Translations under genes and position numbers: made by a program | The notes under the pieces: generated by a model | The model's input: the letters and a program-made list of their open reading frames with translations, nothing else | Told to the model about the DNA's origin: nothing | Database searches by the model: none | Assembly (NCBI RefSeq): GCF_003363155.1 | Contig: NZ_QRBE01000005.1 | Location: 186,001-250,000, forward strand | DNA length: 64,000 bases | Reading direction: 5' to 3' | DNA from: Dyella monticola | GTDB taxonomy: Bacteria > Pseudomonadota > Gammaproteobacteria > Xanthomonadales > Rhodanobacteraceae | Part shown: in pieces, positions 30,324 to 40,824 of the stretch | How positions within the stretch are numbered: the stretch's first letter is position 1 | Layout of the letters: every line of letters begins with the position of its first letter

Positions 30324-31244
30324 CTACTCCGTCGCCCGATCCTTGGATGCCAGGCACCGCGCGATAGTCAGAAACGCATGCACCATCGGATCGCTTGCGT
30401 CGTTGCGGTAGATCGCCCATACCGCTGTTGCCGCTTCCATGTGTGCCACCGGACGATAGACCACATTCTGCACCCGCATCCGTTGCACCGAACCCGGTAA
30501 TACGGCGACGCCGAAACCGCCGGAAATCAAGCCGATGATGGTCGGCAACTCGCGCACCTGGTACAGAATGCGCGGGCTGAAACCGGCGCGCGTGCACAGC
30601 GCGATCACTTCATCGTAGAGGCGCACGCCCAGATGACGTTGATAGAAAATGAAATCCTCGTTCGCCAGTTCGCCGATATCGATCGGGCCTTCCTTGGAGG
30701 CCAGCGGATTGCTCGCATGCATCACCACGGTAAGCGAGTCCTTGAACAGCTCGATGGCGCTGATGCCATCCGGAAGTGCCTCCGGGCGGATCACGCCGAC
30801 ATCGATGAGGCCTTGCTCCAGCGCATCGATCTGCTGGGAGGTGGCCATCTCGTGGATCAGCAGGCGCACATCGGGCAGGCGTTCGCGAAATCGTGCGAGC
30901 ACGCGCGGCACCACCACGGTGAAAGGGCCGGACGACATCAGGCCCAAATGCAATTCGCCTAATTCTCCACGTTGCGAACGGGCCACCGATTCGGCCGCGC
31001 GTTCGGCCTGCGTGAGAATGGCGCGTGCGCGCGGCAACAGCGCGCCACCCGCACCCGTCAAAGCAATACCACGGCCTTTTCGTTCGAACAACTTCGCACC
31101 CAGGCGCTGCTCCAGCGCATGAATCTGCTGGCTGAGCGGCGGCTGTGAAATGCCTAATCGTTCGGCCGCGCGGCCGAAATGTAACTCGTCGGCCACGGTG
31201 ACGAAGTACCTCAGGTGCCGTAGTTCAAGGTAATCATTCGTCAT
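30324..31244 (-). CDS. LysR-family transcriptional regulator
   Basis: 306 residues from ATG 31244 (MTNDYLELRHLRYFVTVADELHFGRAAERLGISQPPLSQQIHALEQRLGAKLF); an ATG at 31253 is also in frame. N-terminal winged helix and periplasmic-binding-like effector domain (ELHLGLMSSGPFTVVVPRVLARFRERLPDVRLLIHE), of the CatR/BenM subgroup. Divergent from the RND tripartite operon, 200 bases away, which it probably controls. The spacer holds no clear T-N11-A box that I can assign. Confidence 0.94.
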   Translation of the reverse strand: MTNDYLELRHLRYFVTVADELHFGRAAERLGISQPPLSQQIHALEQRLGAKLFERKGRGIALTGAGGALLPRARAILTQAERAAESVARSQRGELGELHLGLMSSGPFTVVVPRVLARFRERLPDVRLLIHEMATSQQIDALEQGLIDVGVIRPEALPDGISAIELFKDSLTVVMHASNPLASKEGPIDIGELANEDFIFYQRHLGVRLYDEVIALCTRAGFSPRILYQVRELPTIIGLISGGFGVAVLPGSVQRMRVQNVVYRPVAHMEAATAVWAIYRNDASDPMVHAFLTIARCLASKDRATE

Positions 31245-31444
31245 GCGTATCAAGCCATTCGCGATGCTGTATCGATCTTAGCAAGTCGTACAACTACTCT
31301 TCACTTTTGCAGGCATCTTCCCCCAAAGATGTCGGCGCAGCACACGTTTCCATGTCATGGCGTGCCCCGCACGCACCGTTTGCCGTACCTGGCTTGCGCC
31401 ATGGCGACGACCAGACGTTCAGCTAGCCTCTGGAGCTCATCCAC

Positions 31445-34400
31445 ATGCTGAGGATTGTACGGCTTGCGCTGGAGCGGCCTTATACCTTCGTCGTTCTCGC
31501 CCTGCTGATCCTGATCGTCGGGCCACTGGCCGCCCTGCGCACGCCCACGGATATCTTCCCGGACATCAAGATTCCGGTGATCGCGGTGGTGTGGCAATAC
31601 ACCGGGCTGCCACCGGATCAAATGGCCGGCCGTATCGATTCGCCGTTCGAGCGCGTGCTCACCACCACGGTGAACGATGTCGAGCATATCGAGGCCAAGT
31701 CGATCGCCGGCTACGGCATCATCAAGATCTTCTTCCAGCCCAACGTCAACATCGCCACCGCCAACGCGCAGGTGACCGCGGTGGCGCAGACGCTGCTCAA
31801 GCAATTGCCGCCGGGCATCACACCGCCGCTGATCCTCAATTACAACGCCTCGACCGTGCCGATTTTGCAGCTGGCGCTATCGGGCAAGGGATTGAGTGAG
31901 CAGAACCTGGGCGACCTGGGCCAAAACATCCTGCGCCCGCAGCTCGTGTCGGTGGCCGGTGCGGCCATTCCTTATCCCTATGGCGGCAAGACGCGCCAGG
32001 TGCAGATCGACGTGGATTCGGCCGCGCTGCAAGCGCGCGGCCTGTCCGCGCAGGACGTGGCCAATGCGCTGGCGGCGCAGAACCTGATCGTTCCTGTCGG
32101 CACGGAAAAGATCGGCAGGTTCGAATACACGTTGAACCTCAACAATTCGCCGTCCGATATCAGCGAACTGGGCAATCTGCCGATCAAGCAGGTCAACGGC
32201 ACCACCATCTACATTCGCGACGTGGCGCATGTGCGCGACGGCGCGCCGCCGCAAACCAATATCGTGCATGTGGACGGCAACCGTTCGGTGTTGCTGACGA
32301 TCCTGAAAAACGGTTCGGCGTCGACGCTGGCGATCGTGGCCGGTATCAAGCAGCGCCTGGCCGACAGCAAGGGTTTGCTGCCGGATAACCTCAAGGTGAC
32401 GCCGATCGGCGATCAATCGCTGTTCGTGCGCGCGGCCATCAGCGGCGTGGCGCGCGAAGGCGTGATCGCGGCGGCGCTCACCAGCCTGATGATTCTGCTG
32501 TTCCTGGGCAGCTGGCGTTCCACCGTCATCATCGCCGTTTCGATTCCACTGGCCATTCTTGGCGCCATTGCGCTGCTTTCCGCTTTTGGCGAGACGCTCA
32601 ACATCATGACGCTGGGTGGCCTGGCGCTCGCGGTGGGTATCCTGGTGGACGACGCCACGGTGACCATCGAGAACATCAACTGGCATCTGGAACACGGCAA
32701 GGATGTGGAAACCTCGATCATCGACGGCGCCAAGCAGATCGTAACGCCGGCCTTCGTGTCGCTGTTGTGTATCTGCATCGTGTTCGTGCCGATGTTCTTC
32801 TTGAATGGTGTGGCGCGCTTCCTGTTCGTGCCGATGGCCGAGTCGGTGATCTTTGCGATGGTGTGCTCGTTCATCCTCTCGCGCACTCTGGTGCCGACGA
32901 TGGCGAACTATCTGTTGAAGCCGCACGCGCCGCACGTCGAGGCGCATGCTGCGCCACCGCCGTCGCGTAATCCGTTGGTGCGCTTCCAGCGTGGCTTCGA
33001 AGCGCGCTTCGAGCGCATTCGCGCCGTGTATCACGGCGTGCTGGATCTTGCGCTGACGCATCGCCGGCCGTTCGTCGTGGGCTTTCTCGCCTTCGTGCTG
33101 GTGTCGTTTCTGCTGGTGCCGTTCCTGGGCCGCAACTTTTTCCCCGACGTGGATGGCGGCCAGATTCTGATGCACGTGCGTGCGCAGGTCGGCACGCGTG
33201 TGGAAGACACGGCCAACCTGTTCAACGACATCGAGAACACCGTCCGCACCGTGATCCCGCCGAAAGAACTCGGCACTGTGGTGGACAACATCGGCTTGTC
33301 CGGCAGCGGCATCAACACCACGTACAACAATACCGGTCTGGTTGGCGAACAGGATGGCGACATCCAGATTGCGCTCAACGAAGGCCATCGACCCACCGCC
33401 GAATACGTGCGCAAGCTGCGCGAGCTGCTGCCGCGCAAATATCCGAGTGCGACGTTTTCGTTTCCGCCTGCCGATATCGTGAGCCAGATTCTGAATTTCG
33501 GCGCGCCGGCGCCGATCGATCTGCAGATTCGCGGGCCGAATCTCTCCGCCAACTTCGCCTATGCCAATACCTTGCTGGGGCAGATCAAGCGGGTTCCCGG
33601 CGTGGTCGATGCACGCATCCAGGAATCCCAAGCCAGCCCTGCTTTCGACGTCAATGTGGATCGCACGCAGGCGCAGCTGCTTGGCATTACCGAGCGCGAT
33701 GTCACCAACAGCCTGGTGGTGAATCTGGCCGGTTCCAGCCAGGTGGCGCCGACGTTCTGGTTGAATCCGACCAATGGCGTGTCGTATCCGATCGTGATGC
33801 AGACGCCGCAGTACGCGCTCGACAGCCTCGCGCAGCTACGCAACCTGCCGGTCAACGGCAGCAACGGACAAGCGCAGGTGCTGGGCGGTCTGATAACGCT
33901 CAAGCGCACCACCACCAACGCCGTGGTCGATCAGTACGACATCCAGTCCGTGGTGCAGATCTATGCCGCCACGCAGGATCGCGATCTCGGCGCGGTGGCG
34001 GCCGACGTGCAGAAGCTGATCGACAACACGGCCAGCCAGCAACCGAAGGGTTCGCACGTGGTGCTGCTGGGTCAGGTGCAGACCATGAACAGCGCCTTCT
34101 CCGGCCTGCTGTTCGGCCTGCTTGGCGCGGTGGTGCTGATCTATCTGCTGATCGTGGTGAATTTCCAATCGTGGAGCGATCCGTTCGTGATCATCACCGC
34201 GTTGCCCGCGGCGCTGGCCGGCATCGTGTGGATACTGTTTGCCACGCATACACCGCTGTCGGTGCCTGCACTCACCGGCGCCATCATGTGCATGGGCGTG
34301 GCCACCGCCAACTCGATTCTGGTGGTGAGCTTCTGCCGCGAACGCCTCGCCGAGCACGGCAATGCGGCGCTCGCCGCGCTTGAAGGGGGCTTCACGCGTT

Positions 34401-34633
34401 TCCGTCCGGTTTGCATGACGGCGCTGGCGATGATCATCGGCATGGCGCCGATGGCGCTGGGCCTTGGCGAAGGCGGCGAACAGAATGCGCCGCTCGGCCG
34501 CGCGGTGATCGGCGGTTTGATTTTTGCTACCTGCGCGACGCTGCTATTCGTGCCAGTGGTGTTCAGCATCATTCATGGACGTCACGAGTCCAAAGCCGTT
34601 CGTGCCTCCGGAGAACCCAGCTATGTCGTCTGA
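31445..34633 (+). CDS. RND efflux permease, HAE1 type
   Basis: 1062 residues, full length. N-terminus MLRIVRLALERPYTFVVLALLILIVGPLAAL, TM4 relay VGILVDDATVTIENI (D402, D403), and a C-terminal half with SLLLVPFLGRNFFPDVDGGQ and AIMCMGVATANSILVVSFCRERL. Proton-driven export from the periplasm or inner membrane. First gene of a permease-adaptor-channel operon whose genes overlap by 11 and 14 bases. The order permease first, adaptor second is unusual compared with acrAB. Substrate unknown. Confidence 0.96.
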   Translation: MLRIVRLALERPYTFVVLALLILIVGPLAALRTPTDIFPDIKIPVIAVVWQYTGLPPDQMAGRIDSPFERVLTTTVNDVEHIEAKSIAGYGIIKIFFQPNVNIATANAQVTAVAQTLLKQLPPGITPPLILNYNASTVPILQLALSGKGLSEQNLGDLGQNILRPQLVSVAGAAIPYPYGGKTRQVQIDVDSAALQARGLSAQDVANALAAQNLIVPVGTEKIGRFEYTLNLNNSPSDISELGNLPIKQVNGTTIYIRDVAHVRDGAPPQTNIVHVDGNRSVLLTILKNGSASTLAIVAGIKQRLADSKGLLPDNLKVTPIGDQSLFVRAAISGVAREGVIAAALTSLMILLFLGSWRSTVIIAVSIPLAILGAIALLSAFGETLNIMTLGGLALAVGILVDDATVTIENINWHLEHGKDVETSIIDGAKQIVTPAFVSLLCICIVFVPMFFLNGVARFLFVPMAESVIFAMVCSFILSRTLVPTMANYLLKPHAPHVEAHAAPPPSRNPLVRFQRGFEARFERIRAVYHGVLDLALTHRRPFVVGFLAFVLVSFLLVPFLGRNFFPDVDGGQILMHVRAQVGTRVEDTANLFNDIENTVRTVIPPKELGTVVDNIGLSGSGINTTYNNTGLVGEQDGDIQIALNEGHRPTAEYVRKLRELLPRKYPSATFSFPPADIVSQILNFGAPAPIDLQIRGPNLSANFAYANTLLGQIKRVPGVVDARIQESQASPAFDVNVDRTQAQLLGITERDVTNSLVVNLAGSSQVAPTFWLNPTNGVSYPIVMQTPQYALDSLAQLRNLPVNGSNGQAQVLGGLITLKRTTTNAVVDQYDIQSVVQIYAATQDRDLGAVAADVQKLIDNTASQQPKGSHVVLLGQVQTMNSAFSGLLFGLLGAVVLIYLLIVVNFQSWSDPFVIITALPAALAGIVWILFATHTPLSVPALTGAIMCMGVATANSILVVSFCRERLAEHGNAALAALEGGFTRFRPVCMTALAMIIGMAPMALGLGEGGEQNAPLGRAVIGGLIFATCATLLFVPVVFSIIHGRHESKAVRASGEPSYVV

Positions 34634-35813
34634 AGCCATGCTTCACCCTTCGCAAAAACCGTCCAAGCGCGGTTTGCGCCTGACCGGCATCGCGATCGCC
34701 ACCGTGCTGATTGCCATCGTCGTGATCGGCCTGGTCACGCGCTCGACGCAAGCCAGCAGCCTGAAAACCTGGACGCAGGAACAGGCCATTCCCACCGTCA
34801 CCGTGGTCATGCCGGCGCCCGGCAAATCCGGGCCAGTGCTCGATCTTCCCGGTCAGCTGCAGGCCTTCATACGTGCGCCGATCTACGCGCAGGTGAGCGG
34901 TTATCTGAAAGCCTGGAACACCGACATCGGTACACCCGTGAAAGCAGGGCAATTGCTCGGCGAGATTTCCACGCCGGAGCTCGATCAACAGTTGCAACAG
35001 GCGCAAGCGGATCTGGCCAGCGCCAAGGCCAACGCGGACCTGGCCGGCGTTACCGCCAAGCGCTGGCAAGCCATGCTGGGCAGCGATTCGGTCGCGCAGC
35101 AGGATGTGGACCAGCGCACCGCCGACTACACCGCCAAGCTGGCGCAGATGAAAGCCGCGCAAGCCAACGTCGATCGCCTGCACGCCGCCAAGGCCTTCGC
35201 GCGCATCGTGGCGCCGTTCGATGGTGTGGTCACCGCGCGCGACACCGATGTGGGTGCGTTGATCAATGCCGGCGGTGGCACCGGGCCGGAGTTGTTCGTG
35301 GTGTCGGACATCCACAAACTGCGTGTGTACGTGCAGGTGCCACAGCGTTATGCGCCCTCGATCCGCCCCGGCAGCGTGGCGGTGCTTGCCGTACCGGAAT
35401 ACCCCGGACGGGAATTCCATGCCAAGGTGGTCGCGACGGCCGACGCAGTCAACACGGCGTCCGGTACGACCTTGGTGCAATTGCAGGTCGATAATACCGG
35501 CAACCAGCTCATGCCGGGCAGCTTCGCGCATGTGCGTTTCGCGCTGCCGGTGGACGCCACCGCGCTGCGCGTGCCGGCCAGTTCGCTGATTTTCGACAAC
35601 GCCGGTCTGCGCGTGGCGACGGTTGGCGAGGACGACAAGATCGCCTTCAAAAAAGTGAGCATTCTTTCCGATTACGGCAAGACCGTGGAAATCGGTTCCG
35701 GCCTCAGTGCGGGGGATCGCGTCATCGACAGCCCGCCCGATGGCATCAAAGACGGCGATGCCGTGAAGATCGCAACCGACGACACGGTGGTCAAGCCTCA
35801 TGAAAAAGCGTGA
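34623..35813 (+). CDS. RND periplasmic adaptor (membrane fusion protein)
   Basis: 396 residues from ATG 34623, which overlaps the permease end by 11 bases; ATG 34638 is an alternative. One N-terminal TM (LTGIAIATVLIAIVVIGLVT). Lipoyl half-motifs PIYAQVSGYLKAWNTDIGTPVKAGQLLGEISTPELD and ARIVAPFDGVVTARDTDVGALI flank a coiled-coil hairpin. It links the permease to the outer-membrane channel. Confidence 0.95.
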   Translation: MSSEAMLHPSQKPSKRGLRLTGIAIATVLIAIVVIGLVTRSTQASSLKTWTQEQAIPTVTVVMPAPGKSGPVLDLPGQLQAFIRAPIYAQVSGYLKAWNTDIGTPVKAGQLLGEISTPELDQQLQQAQADLASAKANADLAGVTAKRWQAMLGSDSVAQQDVDQRTADYTAKLAQMKAAQANVDRLHAAKAFARIVAPFDGVVTARDTDVGALINAGGGTGPELFVVSDIHKLRVYVQVPQRYAPSIRPGSVAVLAVPEYPGREFHAKVVATADAVNTASGTTLVQLQVDNTGNQLMPGSFAHVRFALPVDATALRVPASSLIFDNAGLRVATVGEDDKIAFKKVSILSDYGKTVEIGSGLSAGDRVIDSPPDGIKDGDAVKIATDDTVVKPHEKA

Positions 35814-37227
35814 GTCCCTGCTGGCCCTCGCCGTGACGCTTGCGCTGAGCGGCTGCTCGCTGGCGCCAACCTATCATCCGCCAGCGACGCCGCAGGCGCA
35901 GGCGTATCGCGATGTGGGTCCATGGGTTGCCGCGCGGCCCTCCGACCAACAGGCGCGCGATGACTGGTGGCAGCTGTATGCCGATGCCGGACTGAATGAT
36001 CTTGAGGCCAAGCTGCTCGCCAGCAATGCCGATCTGGCCGCCGCGCTGGCGCATTACCAGCAGGCGCAGGCCTTCGCGCGGGAGGCGCGTTCCGAATTGT
36101 TTCCGCAGATCGGCGCGGGTGCGACCGGCGTACGCCAGCGCGAATCGGACAACACGCCGCCGCTGCGCAACCCGACCGCGCCAGCCGATTACAACAGTTA
36201 CACCGTGGGTGTGCAGGCCAGCTATGAAGTGGATCTGTGGGGCCGCGTGCGCAATACGGTTGAAGCCGGCCGCGACAACGCGCTGGCCGCCAAGGCCGAC
36301 CTGGCTTCGGCCCAACTGAGCCTGCAGGCGCAGCTGGCCGACAGTTACATGCAGCTGCGTGGCCTGGATCAGCAGATTGCGCTGTTGCAAGAAACCATCC
36401 AGGCCTATGAAAAAGCGCTCAAGCTCACGCAGACCTTGCATGGCGGCGGCATCGTCTCCGGCCTCGACGTGTCGCGCGCGCAGACACAGCTTTCCGATGC
36501 GCGTTCGCAGTGGTCGCAGACCGTCGCGCAGCGCGCGCTGATGCAGGATGCGATTGCCGTACTGGTGGGCGAAAACGCCGCCACGTTCAGCTTGCCTGCG
36601 CAGATCGAACCGGTCGCCGTACCGGTGATTCCGCTCGACGTGCCATCGACCTTGTTGCAACGTCGCCCGGACGTGGCTGCCGCAGAGCGCCGCGTCGCCG
36701 CCGCCAATGCCGGCATTGGCGTGGCGCGCGCGGCGTGGTTCCCGTCGCTGACATTGAATGCGCAAGCCGGCTTCCAGAGCACGGGCTGGGCGAACCTGCT
36801 CACCGCGCCCGATCGAATCTGGGCGTTAGGCCCAACGCTTGCCCTGGATCTGTTCGATGGTGGATTTCGCAAGGCAACCATCGCCGCCGCCAAGGCGAAA
36901 ACCGACGAAGCCGGCGCGACCTACCGCGGCGTCGTGCTCGGTGCGTTCCAGCAAGTGCAGGACAATCTCGCCTTGCTCGATCATCTGGGCGACGCGAGCG
37001 CCAATCAGAAGGATGCCGCAGACGCCGCGCAACACGCGCTGGATCTGTCGATGTCGCAATACAAGCATGGCGCGGTGAGCTATCTGGATGTGGTGCAGGC
37101 GCAAACCGTCGCGCTGCAGGAAAAACGCGGCTTGTTGCAACTGGACACGCAGCGCCTGAGCGCCAGCGTGCAGCTTGTGCGCGCCTTGGGTGGCGGCTGG
37201 TCGTCGCAGCAGCTTGCGCGCCGTTGA
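35800..37227 (+). CDS. Outer-membrane efflux lipoprotein (NodT/OprM type)
   Basis: 475 residues. Lipoprotein signal MKKRESLLALAVTLALSGC (Cys19). TolC-like duplication: DDWWQLYADAGLNDLEAKLLASNADLAAALAHYQQAQ and WALGPTLALDLFDGGFRKATIAAAKAK. Starts 14 bases before the adaptor stop, completing the tripartite pump. Confidence 0.96.
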   Translation: MKKRESLLALAVTLALSGCSLAPTYHPPATPQAQAYRDVGPWVAARPSDQQARDDWWQLYADAGLNDLEAKLLASNADLAAALAHYQQAQAFAREARSELFPQIGAGATGVRQRESDNTPPLRNPTAPADYNSYTVGVQASYEVDLWGRVRNTVEAGRDNALAAKADLASAQLSLQAQLADSYMQLRGLDQQIALLQETIQAYEKALKLTQTLHGGGIVSGLDVSRAQTQLSDARSQWSQTVAQRALMQDAIAVLVGENAATFSLPAQIEPVAVPVIPLDVPSTLLQRRPDVAAAERRVAAANAGIGVARAAWFPSLTLNAQAGFQSTGWANLLTAPDRIWALGPTLALDLFDGGFRKATIAAAKAKTDEAGATYRGVVLGAFQQVQDNLALLDHLGDASANQKDAADAAQHALDLSMSQYKHGAVSYLDVVQAQTVALQEKRGLLQLDTQRLSASVQLVRALGGGWSSQQLARR

Positions 37228-37267
37228 TGCGCATGCCCAAATAGGCCCGATAGCCCAAGGACACGCG

Positions 37268-37450
37268 ATGACGACCACGCCGCATACCGATGCAAGTATC
37301 ACCAAAGACGGGGCCACCGACGCCACCACACCGCCAGGCAGCATGCATGGCCCACGGCATGGCGCGCTGGACATGGCCGAGATCGCCGAACACGACGAAG
37401 TGCAGCACGATGCCGCACTTCGCGATTCATCGTTGCGTGTGCCGCGTTGA
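37268..37450 (+). CDS. Small hypothetical protein after the RND operon
   Basis: 60 residues (MTTTPHTDASITK... LRDSSLRVPR), AAGGA 6 nt upstream of ATG 37268, 40 bases after the channel gene. Hydrophilic, rich in His/Asp/Thr, no signal peptide. Possibly the last gene of the pump operon. No family recognised. Confidence 0.45.
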   Translation: MTTTPHTDASITKDGATDATTPPGSMHGPRHGALDMAEIAEHDEVQHDAALRDSSLRVPR

Positions 37451-37564
37451 ACGATATCCGGCTTACAGTCTTAGCGGAACGAAGCGTCCATTTTTGGTTT
37501 CGTATCGGAGTGAGATAGGTACTCGCTTTTCGCACACTCAGGCATGAGATCTAATCTTGCTTTA

Positions 37565-37636
37565 CCGTCATTCCGGCGAAGGCCGGAATTCGTGCTTCGC
37601 ACTCGCGACGGATGCCGGCCTTCGCCGGAATGACGT
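37565..37636. repeat. GTCATTCCGGCGAAGGCCGGAAT inverted pair (REPIN-like)
   Basis: Two inverted copies of ccgtcattccggcgaaggcc separated by ~20 bases. It is the same architecture as 9152-9238 with a variant arm. It lies between the pump operon and the convergent TonB receptor gene. Confidence 0.85.
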
Positions 37637-37683
37637 CAAGGAACTCTCAATGGATGCGGGAAACAGCTCACGCCGAAATCGTT

Positions 37684-40600
37684 CTAGCGAGCGCTATTGC
37701 CCAGGCTCATATCCGCCTGCAGCATGATTTCGCGCCCGTAGATGTTGTAGTTCTGGTTGTTGAAATACGGATAGGTCACGTAACTGCCGTCCGTTGGCGG
37801 CATCCGGTTGGTGAGGTTGTTGACCAGCAGCGACAGCGAAAGACGGTGCGTCGGGCGATACGTCACACTGCCGTTGAGAGTGATCCACGGCGATACGCGC
37901 GCCGCGCCGACGGCGCCGATGCCGATATTGGTAGCCGTGTAGTTGGGCGAGGGGCCATAGCGATGCCCGTAGAGCGTGCTGGTCCACGTCTCGCCCGGGC
38001 TCGTCCAGGTGAGGCTGGCGCTCACGATGCTCTTGAACTCGGTGCTGTACACCGCGTTGGTAAGTTGATTGATCGGTTGCTGGCCGGGCGCGATCTGGTA
38101 GTCGTGCTCGAGCATGTCATTGTAATCGAGTTGCAGCTTCAGCGTGCCCGCATCGAACAGCGCATGCTGATAGCGCGCGCTTCCCATGATGGATTTGGCC
38201 GTCTCATTGGCGAGATTGGCGTAATAGGTGGTGATGCCCTCGATAGGGCCGGTGCCATGGGCGCGCTGCACCTGATCGATCGCCGCGGCACACGTCGCCG
38301 AGTCGGCCGGGAGCTGGCCCAGCAGACATTCCGCGTCATTGCGCAGCAGCAGGTTGACATCCTGCTGCACCACTTCGTCCTGTATGGCGATGCGCAGATA
38401 GTCCACGCTCAGATCCAGGCCTTCCACCGGCGACCACACCGTGCCGAGCGTCCAGCTCTGGGCTGATGTAGGTTGCAGTGTGGGATTGGCCAGCGTGGTC
38501 CCCTGCACGGTGTATTGATAGTTGGTGCCGCACACGGCGGCATGCGCCGTCGCGCATTGGTAGTAGTCGGTGACGATGGTGTAGTAATCGGTCGGTGCGA
38601 GGAAGATCGACGACAGATCAGGCACCTTGAACGATGTCGTGTAATTGCCGCGGATCAACCACGTATCGAACGGTCGATACTCGATGCCGGCTTTATAAGT
38701 GAATTTATGATTGTCACTGCCGTGCTCGAGCGCGTAATGATCGTAGCGGCCTGACAGATCGATCGTCAGCGCTTTCAACAACGGCAGATTCAGTTCGAAC
38801 GCCGTTGCCGCATGCGAGCGCTCGCCACCGCCCCCTGCCGCGGCGTGTTCGAACACATCATCTTGCGTGAACACCGGACCGATCGGCTCATACCACGCTT
38901 CGCTGCCGCCTTCGATCAAGGCGGCCACGCCGGCGTCGCCGCCGGGCAGTGTAAACAACGATGCGTTGCTCAACGTGGCGCGCGCCTGATTGATCCAGGT
39001 GCTGCTGTTTTCGTCGACCTGCTGCGTGAAACTGGCGTACTGTGCGGGCGTGATGGCTTGAAAGAATGCGTTGTAGTTGGTGTTGTACGTCATGAAGCCC
39101 GAATGCGTATCCACGCCGAGCGATGGGCCAAACATGCCAGTGAAGAACGCATCGATTTTCGACGTAATCAGCAACGGTTCGGCGATATCCGTGCGATCGC
39201 CCGTGCGCATGTAATAGACATCCCAGTCCCAGCCTGAGTCGCCCCATTGACCGTTGGCACCGATGTCGGCCTGATAAAGCAGATCATCCTGCCGATACAT
39301 CTGGCCGGCCAAACCGCCGGGCATTTCTTCGGGCGAAAAGTACCGCTCCGGATACAGAAACTCGCCGGTGGTTGCATCCTCGATGGCGCCCTGTGGAAGG
39401 TCATCGGGAAACCACGCGGTGACGCCAGGAAACCAGCGCTGTTGCTGCGAATTGACCATCGCATCGCCATAGAACCGCACGCTGTCTAGTTGGTAGGCGA
39501 GCTTCAGCATGCCGTCGTAACTTCGCTGCTGGTTGCTGAAGGTCATGTCGCCATCAATGGCGCGCGAACCGCAGTACTGGCCTGGCGGATTGGGCGAAGC
39601 GCTTGTCACCAGCATCGTGCTGCCGCCAAAAAGCTGCGTGGCGCAGCCATCCGGCGGCGTAAGATAACCCAGCGGCCGGCCGGTGAAGGTCGATGCATTG
39701 CCGAAGTTGAGAATGCCTGCCTGCACACTGGTTGCGGCGGCGACACCTACCCCCGAATCGCCCGCCGTCAGCGGGCGTTGATAGCCCCATATGGGCGAGG
39801 CGTTGTCGAATTCGACAGCGCCCAGGATGTGCCATGCGCCGATGTCGTGGCCGTAGACACCGCTGATGCGCTGGTTGGCGCCGCCGCCGTCCGAATAGCC
39901 GCCCGCGCGCGCAGATAGCTCTGCACCATCCATGTGCGACTTGGTAACGATGTTGATCACGCCACCAATCGCTTGCGAACCATAGATCGAAGAGGCGCCG
40001 CCGGGCATCACGTCGATGTGGTCGATCATCGCGATCGGAAAATTCGAAAGATTGGTGAAGTTCAGCGTGCCATTGTATAGCCGTCCAAAATTGGCGACGG
40101 GTTTGCCGTCGAGCAGAATCAGCGTGAATTCCGGGCTCAAGCCGAACAGACTCACCGCCTGCGCGCCTTGCGTGAAAGCGCCGGCAAGCTGCGGACCTTG
40201 CACGGAACCGGTGGCTAGTACGGAGTTCTCCAATACATCGGCGAGGTTGTTGAAGCCACGCGCGCGAATGTCTTCGGCGGTGATGGTCGTGGTGGGTGTG
40301 GCCGTCTGGATGTCCGCATTGCCGATCAGCGAGCCGCTGACGTTGACGGTGGTGAGCGTCCGGGGTTGCTCGGTAATGATCGGTACGAATGCGTGACGCA
40401 CAGGGTGTGAAGCAGGCGATGCTTCCAGCACGAACGTGCTTGCGTTGATGGCTTTCCAGGTCAGCCCCGTGCCGGCAAGCACGTGCTTCAAGGCGTCCAC
40501 GGGTGTGAAGCGCCCGGATACTCCGTGGGTGATCTTGTCGTCGATCAGATCCGGCGCGTAGACAAGCTGGAGATCGCCTTGCACGGCCAGCGCATCCAGC

Positions 40601-40824
40601 GCATGGCTCAAGCTGCCCGCCATGACGGCATAGGTACGGGAGGCGACGATCGTTTCGGCCAGCGCGGGGCGCGGCGTCAAGGCAGCGCCGGTGCCAAGCA
40701 GGGTCAGGCCGAGCGGGCAGGCGAACGTCGTGGCATGGCAAAGCAGGGATGCGGGCCATCCCCTCTCGCCCAGGATGCGCGGCAGGCGAACCCGCAGCAT
40801 CCATCCTTGCCAGCTTGCGCGCAT
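37684..40824 (-). CDS. STN-domain TonB-dependent receptor (surface-signalling type)
   Basis: About 1046 residues from ATG 40824 (MRASWQGWML); ATG 40800 also works. A long leader ending in LTPRPALA is followed by an STN signalling domain (YAVMAGSLSHALDALAVQGDLQLVYAPDLIDDKITHGVSGRFTPVDALKHVLAGTGLTW), a plug (PTTTITAEDIRARGFNNLADVLENS; IDHIDVMPGGASSIYGSQAIGGVINIVTK) and a large barrel ending in aromatic-rich strands. It lies downstream of a FecR/FecI pair on the same strand, so it can both import a ligand and signal its presence. The ligand is unknown; siderophores are only one possibility. Confidence 0.93.
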   Translation of the reverse strand: MRASWQGWMLRVRLPRILGERGWPASLLCHATTFACPLGLTLLGTGAALTPRPALAETIVASRTYAVMAGSLSHALDALAVQGDLQLVYAPDLIDDKITHGVSGRFTPVDALKHVLAGTGLTWKAINASTFVLEASPASHPVRHAFVPIITEQPRTLTTVNVSGSLIGNADIQTATPTTTITAEDIRARGFNNLADVLENSVLATGSVQGPQLAGAFTQGAQAVSLFGLSPEFTLILLDGKPVANFGRLYNGTLNFTNLSNFPIAMIDHIDVMPGGASSIYGSQAIGGVINIVTKSHMDGAELSARAGGYSDGGGANQRISGVYGHDIGAWHILGAVEFDNASPIWGYQRPLTAGDSGVGVAAATSVQAGILNFGNASTFTGRPLGYLTPPDGCATQLFGGSTMLVTSASPNPPGQYCGSRAIDGDMTFSNQQRSYDGMLKLAYQLDSVRFYGDAMVNSQQQRWFPGVTAWFPDDLPQGAIEDATTGEFLYPERYFSPEEMPGGLAGQMYRQDDLLYQADIGANGQWGDSGWDWDVYYMRTGDRTDIAEPLLITSKIDAFFTGMFGPSLGVDTHSGFMTYNTNYNAFFQAITPAQYASFTQQVDENSSTWINQARATLSNASLFTLPGGDAGVAALIEGGSEAWYEPIGPVFTQDDVFEHAAAGGGGERSHAATAFELNLPLLKALTIDLSGRYDHYALEHGSDNHKFTYKAGIEYRPFDTWLIRGNYTTSFKVPDLSSIFLAPTDYYTIVTDYYQCATAHAAVCGTNYQYTVQGTTLANPTLQPTSAQSWTLGTVWSPVEGLDLSVDYLRIAIQDEVVQQDVNLLLRNDAECLLGQLPADSATCAAAIDQVQRAHGTGPIEGITTYYANLANETAKSIMGSARYQHALFDAGTLKLQLDYNDMLEHDYQIAPGQQPINQLTNAVYSTEFKSIVSASLTWTSPGETWTSTLYGHRYGPSPNYTATNIGIGAVGAARVSPWITLNGSVTYRPTHRLSLSLLVNNLTNRMPPTDGSYVTYPYFNNQNYNIYGREIMLQADMSLGNSAR

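Noticed and set aside
30226-30597. 123-codon minus-strand frame overlapping the LysR 3' end
   Set aside because: Overlaps LysR in another frame, low-complexity translation, no ribosome site.
31877-33631. 584-codon minus-strand frame opposite the RND permease
   Set aside because: Antisense shadow of an unmistakable RND gene.
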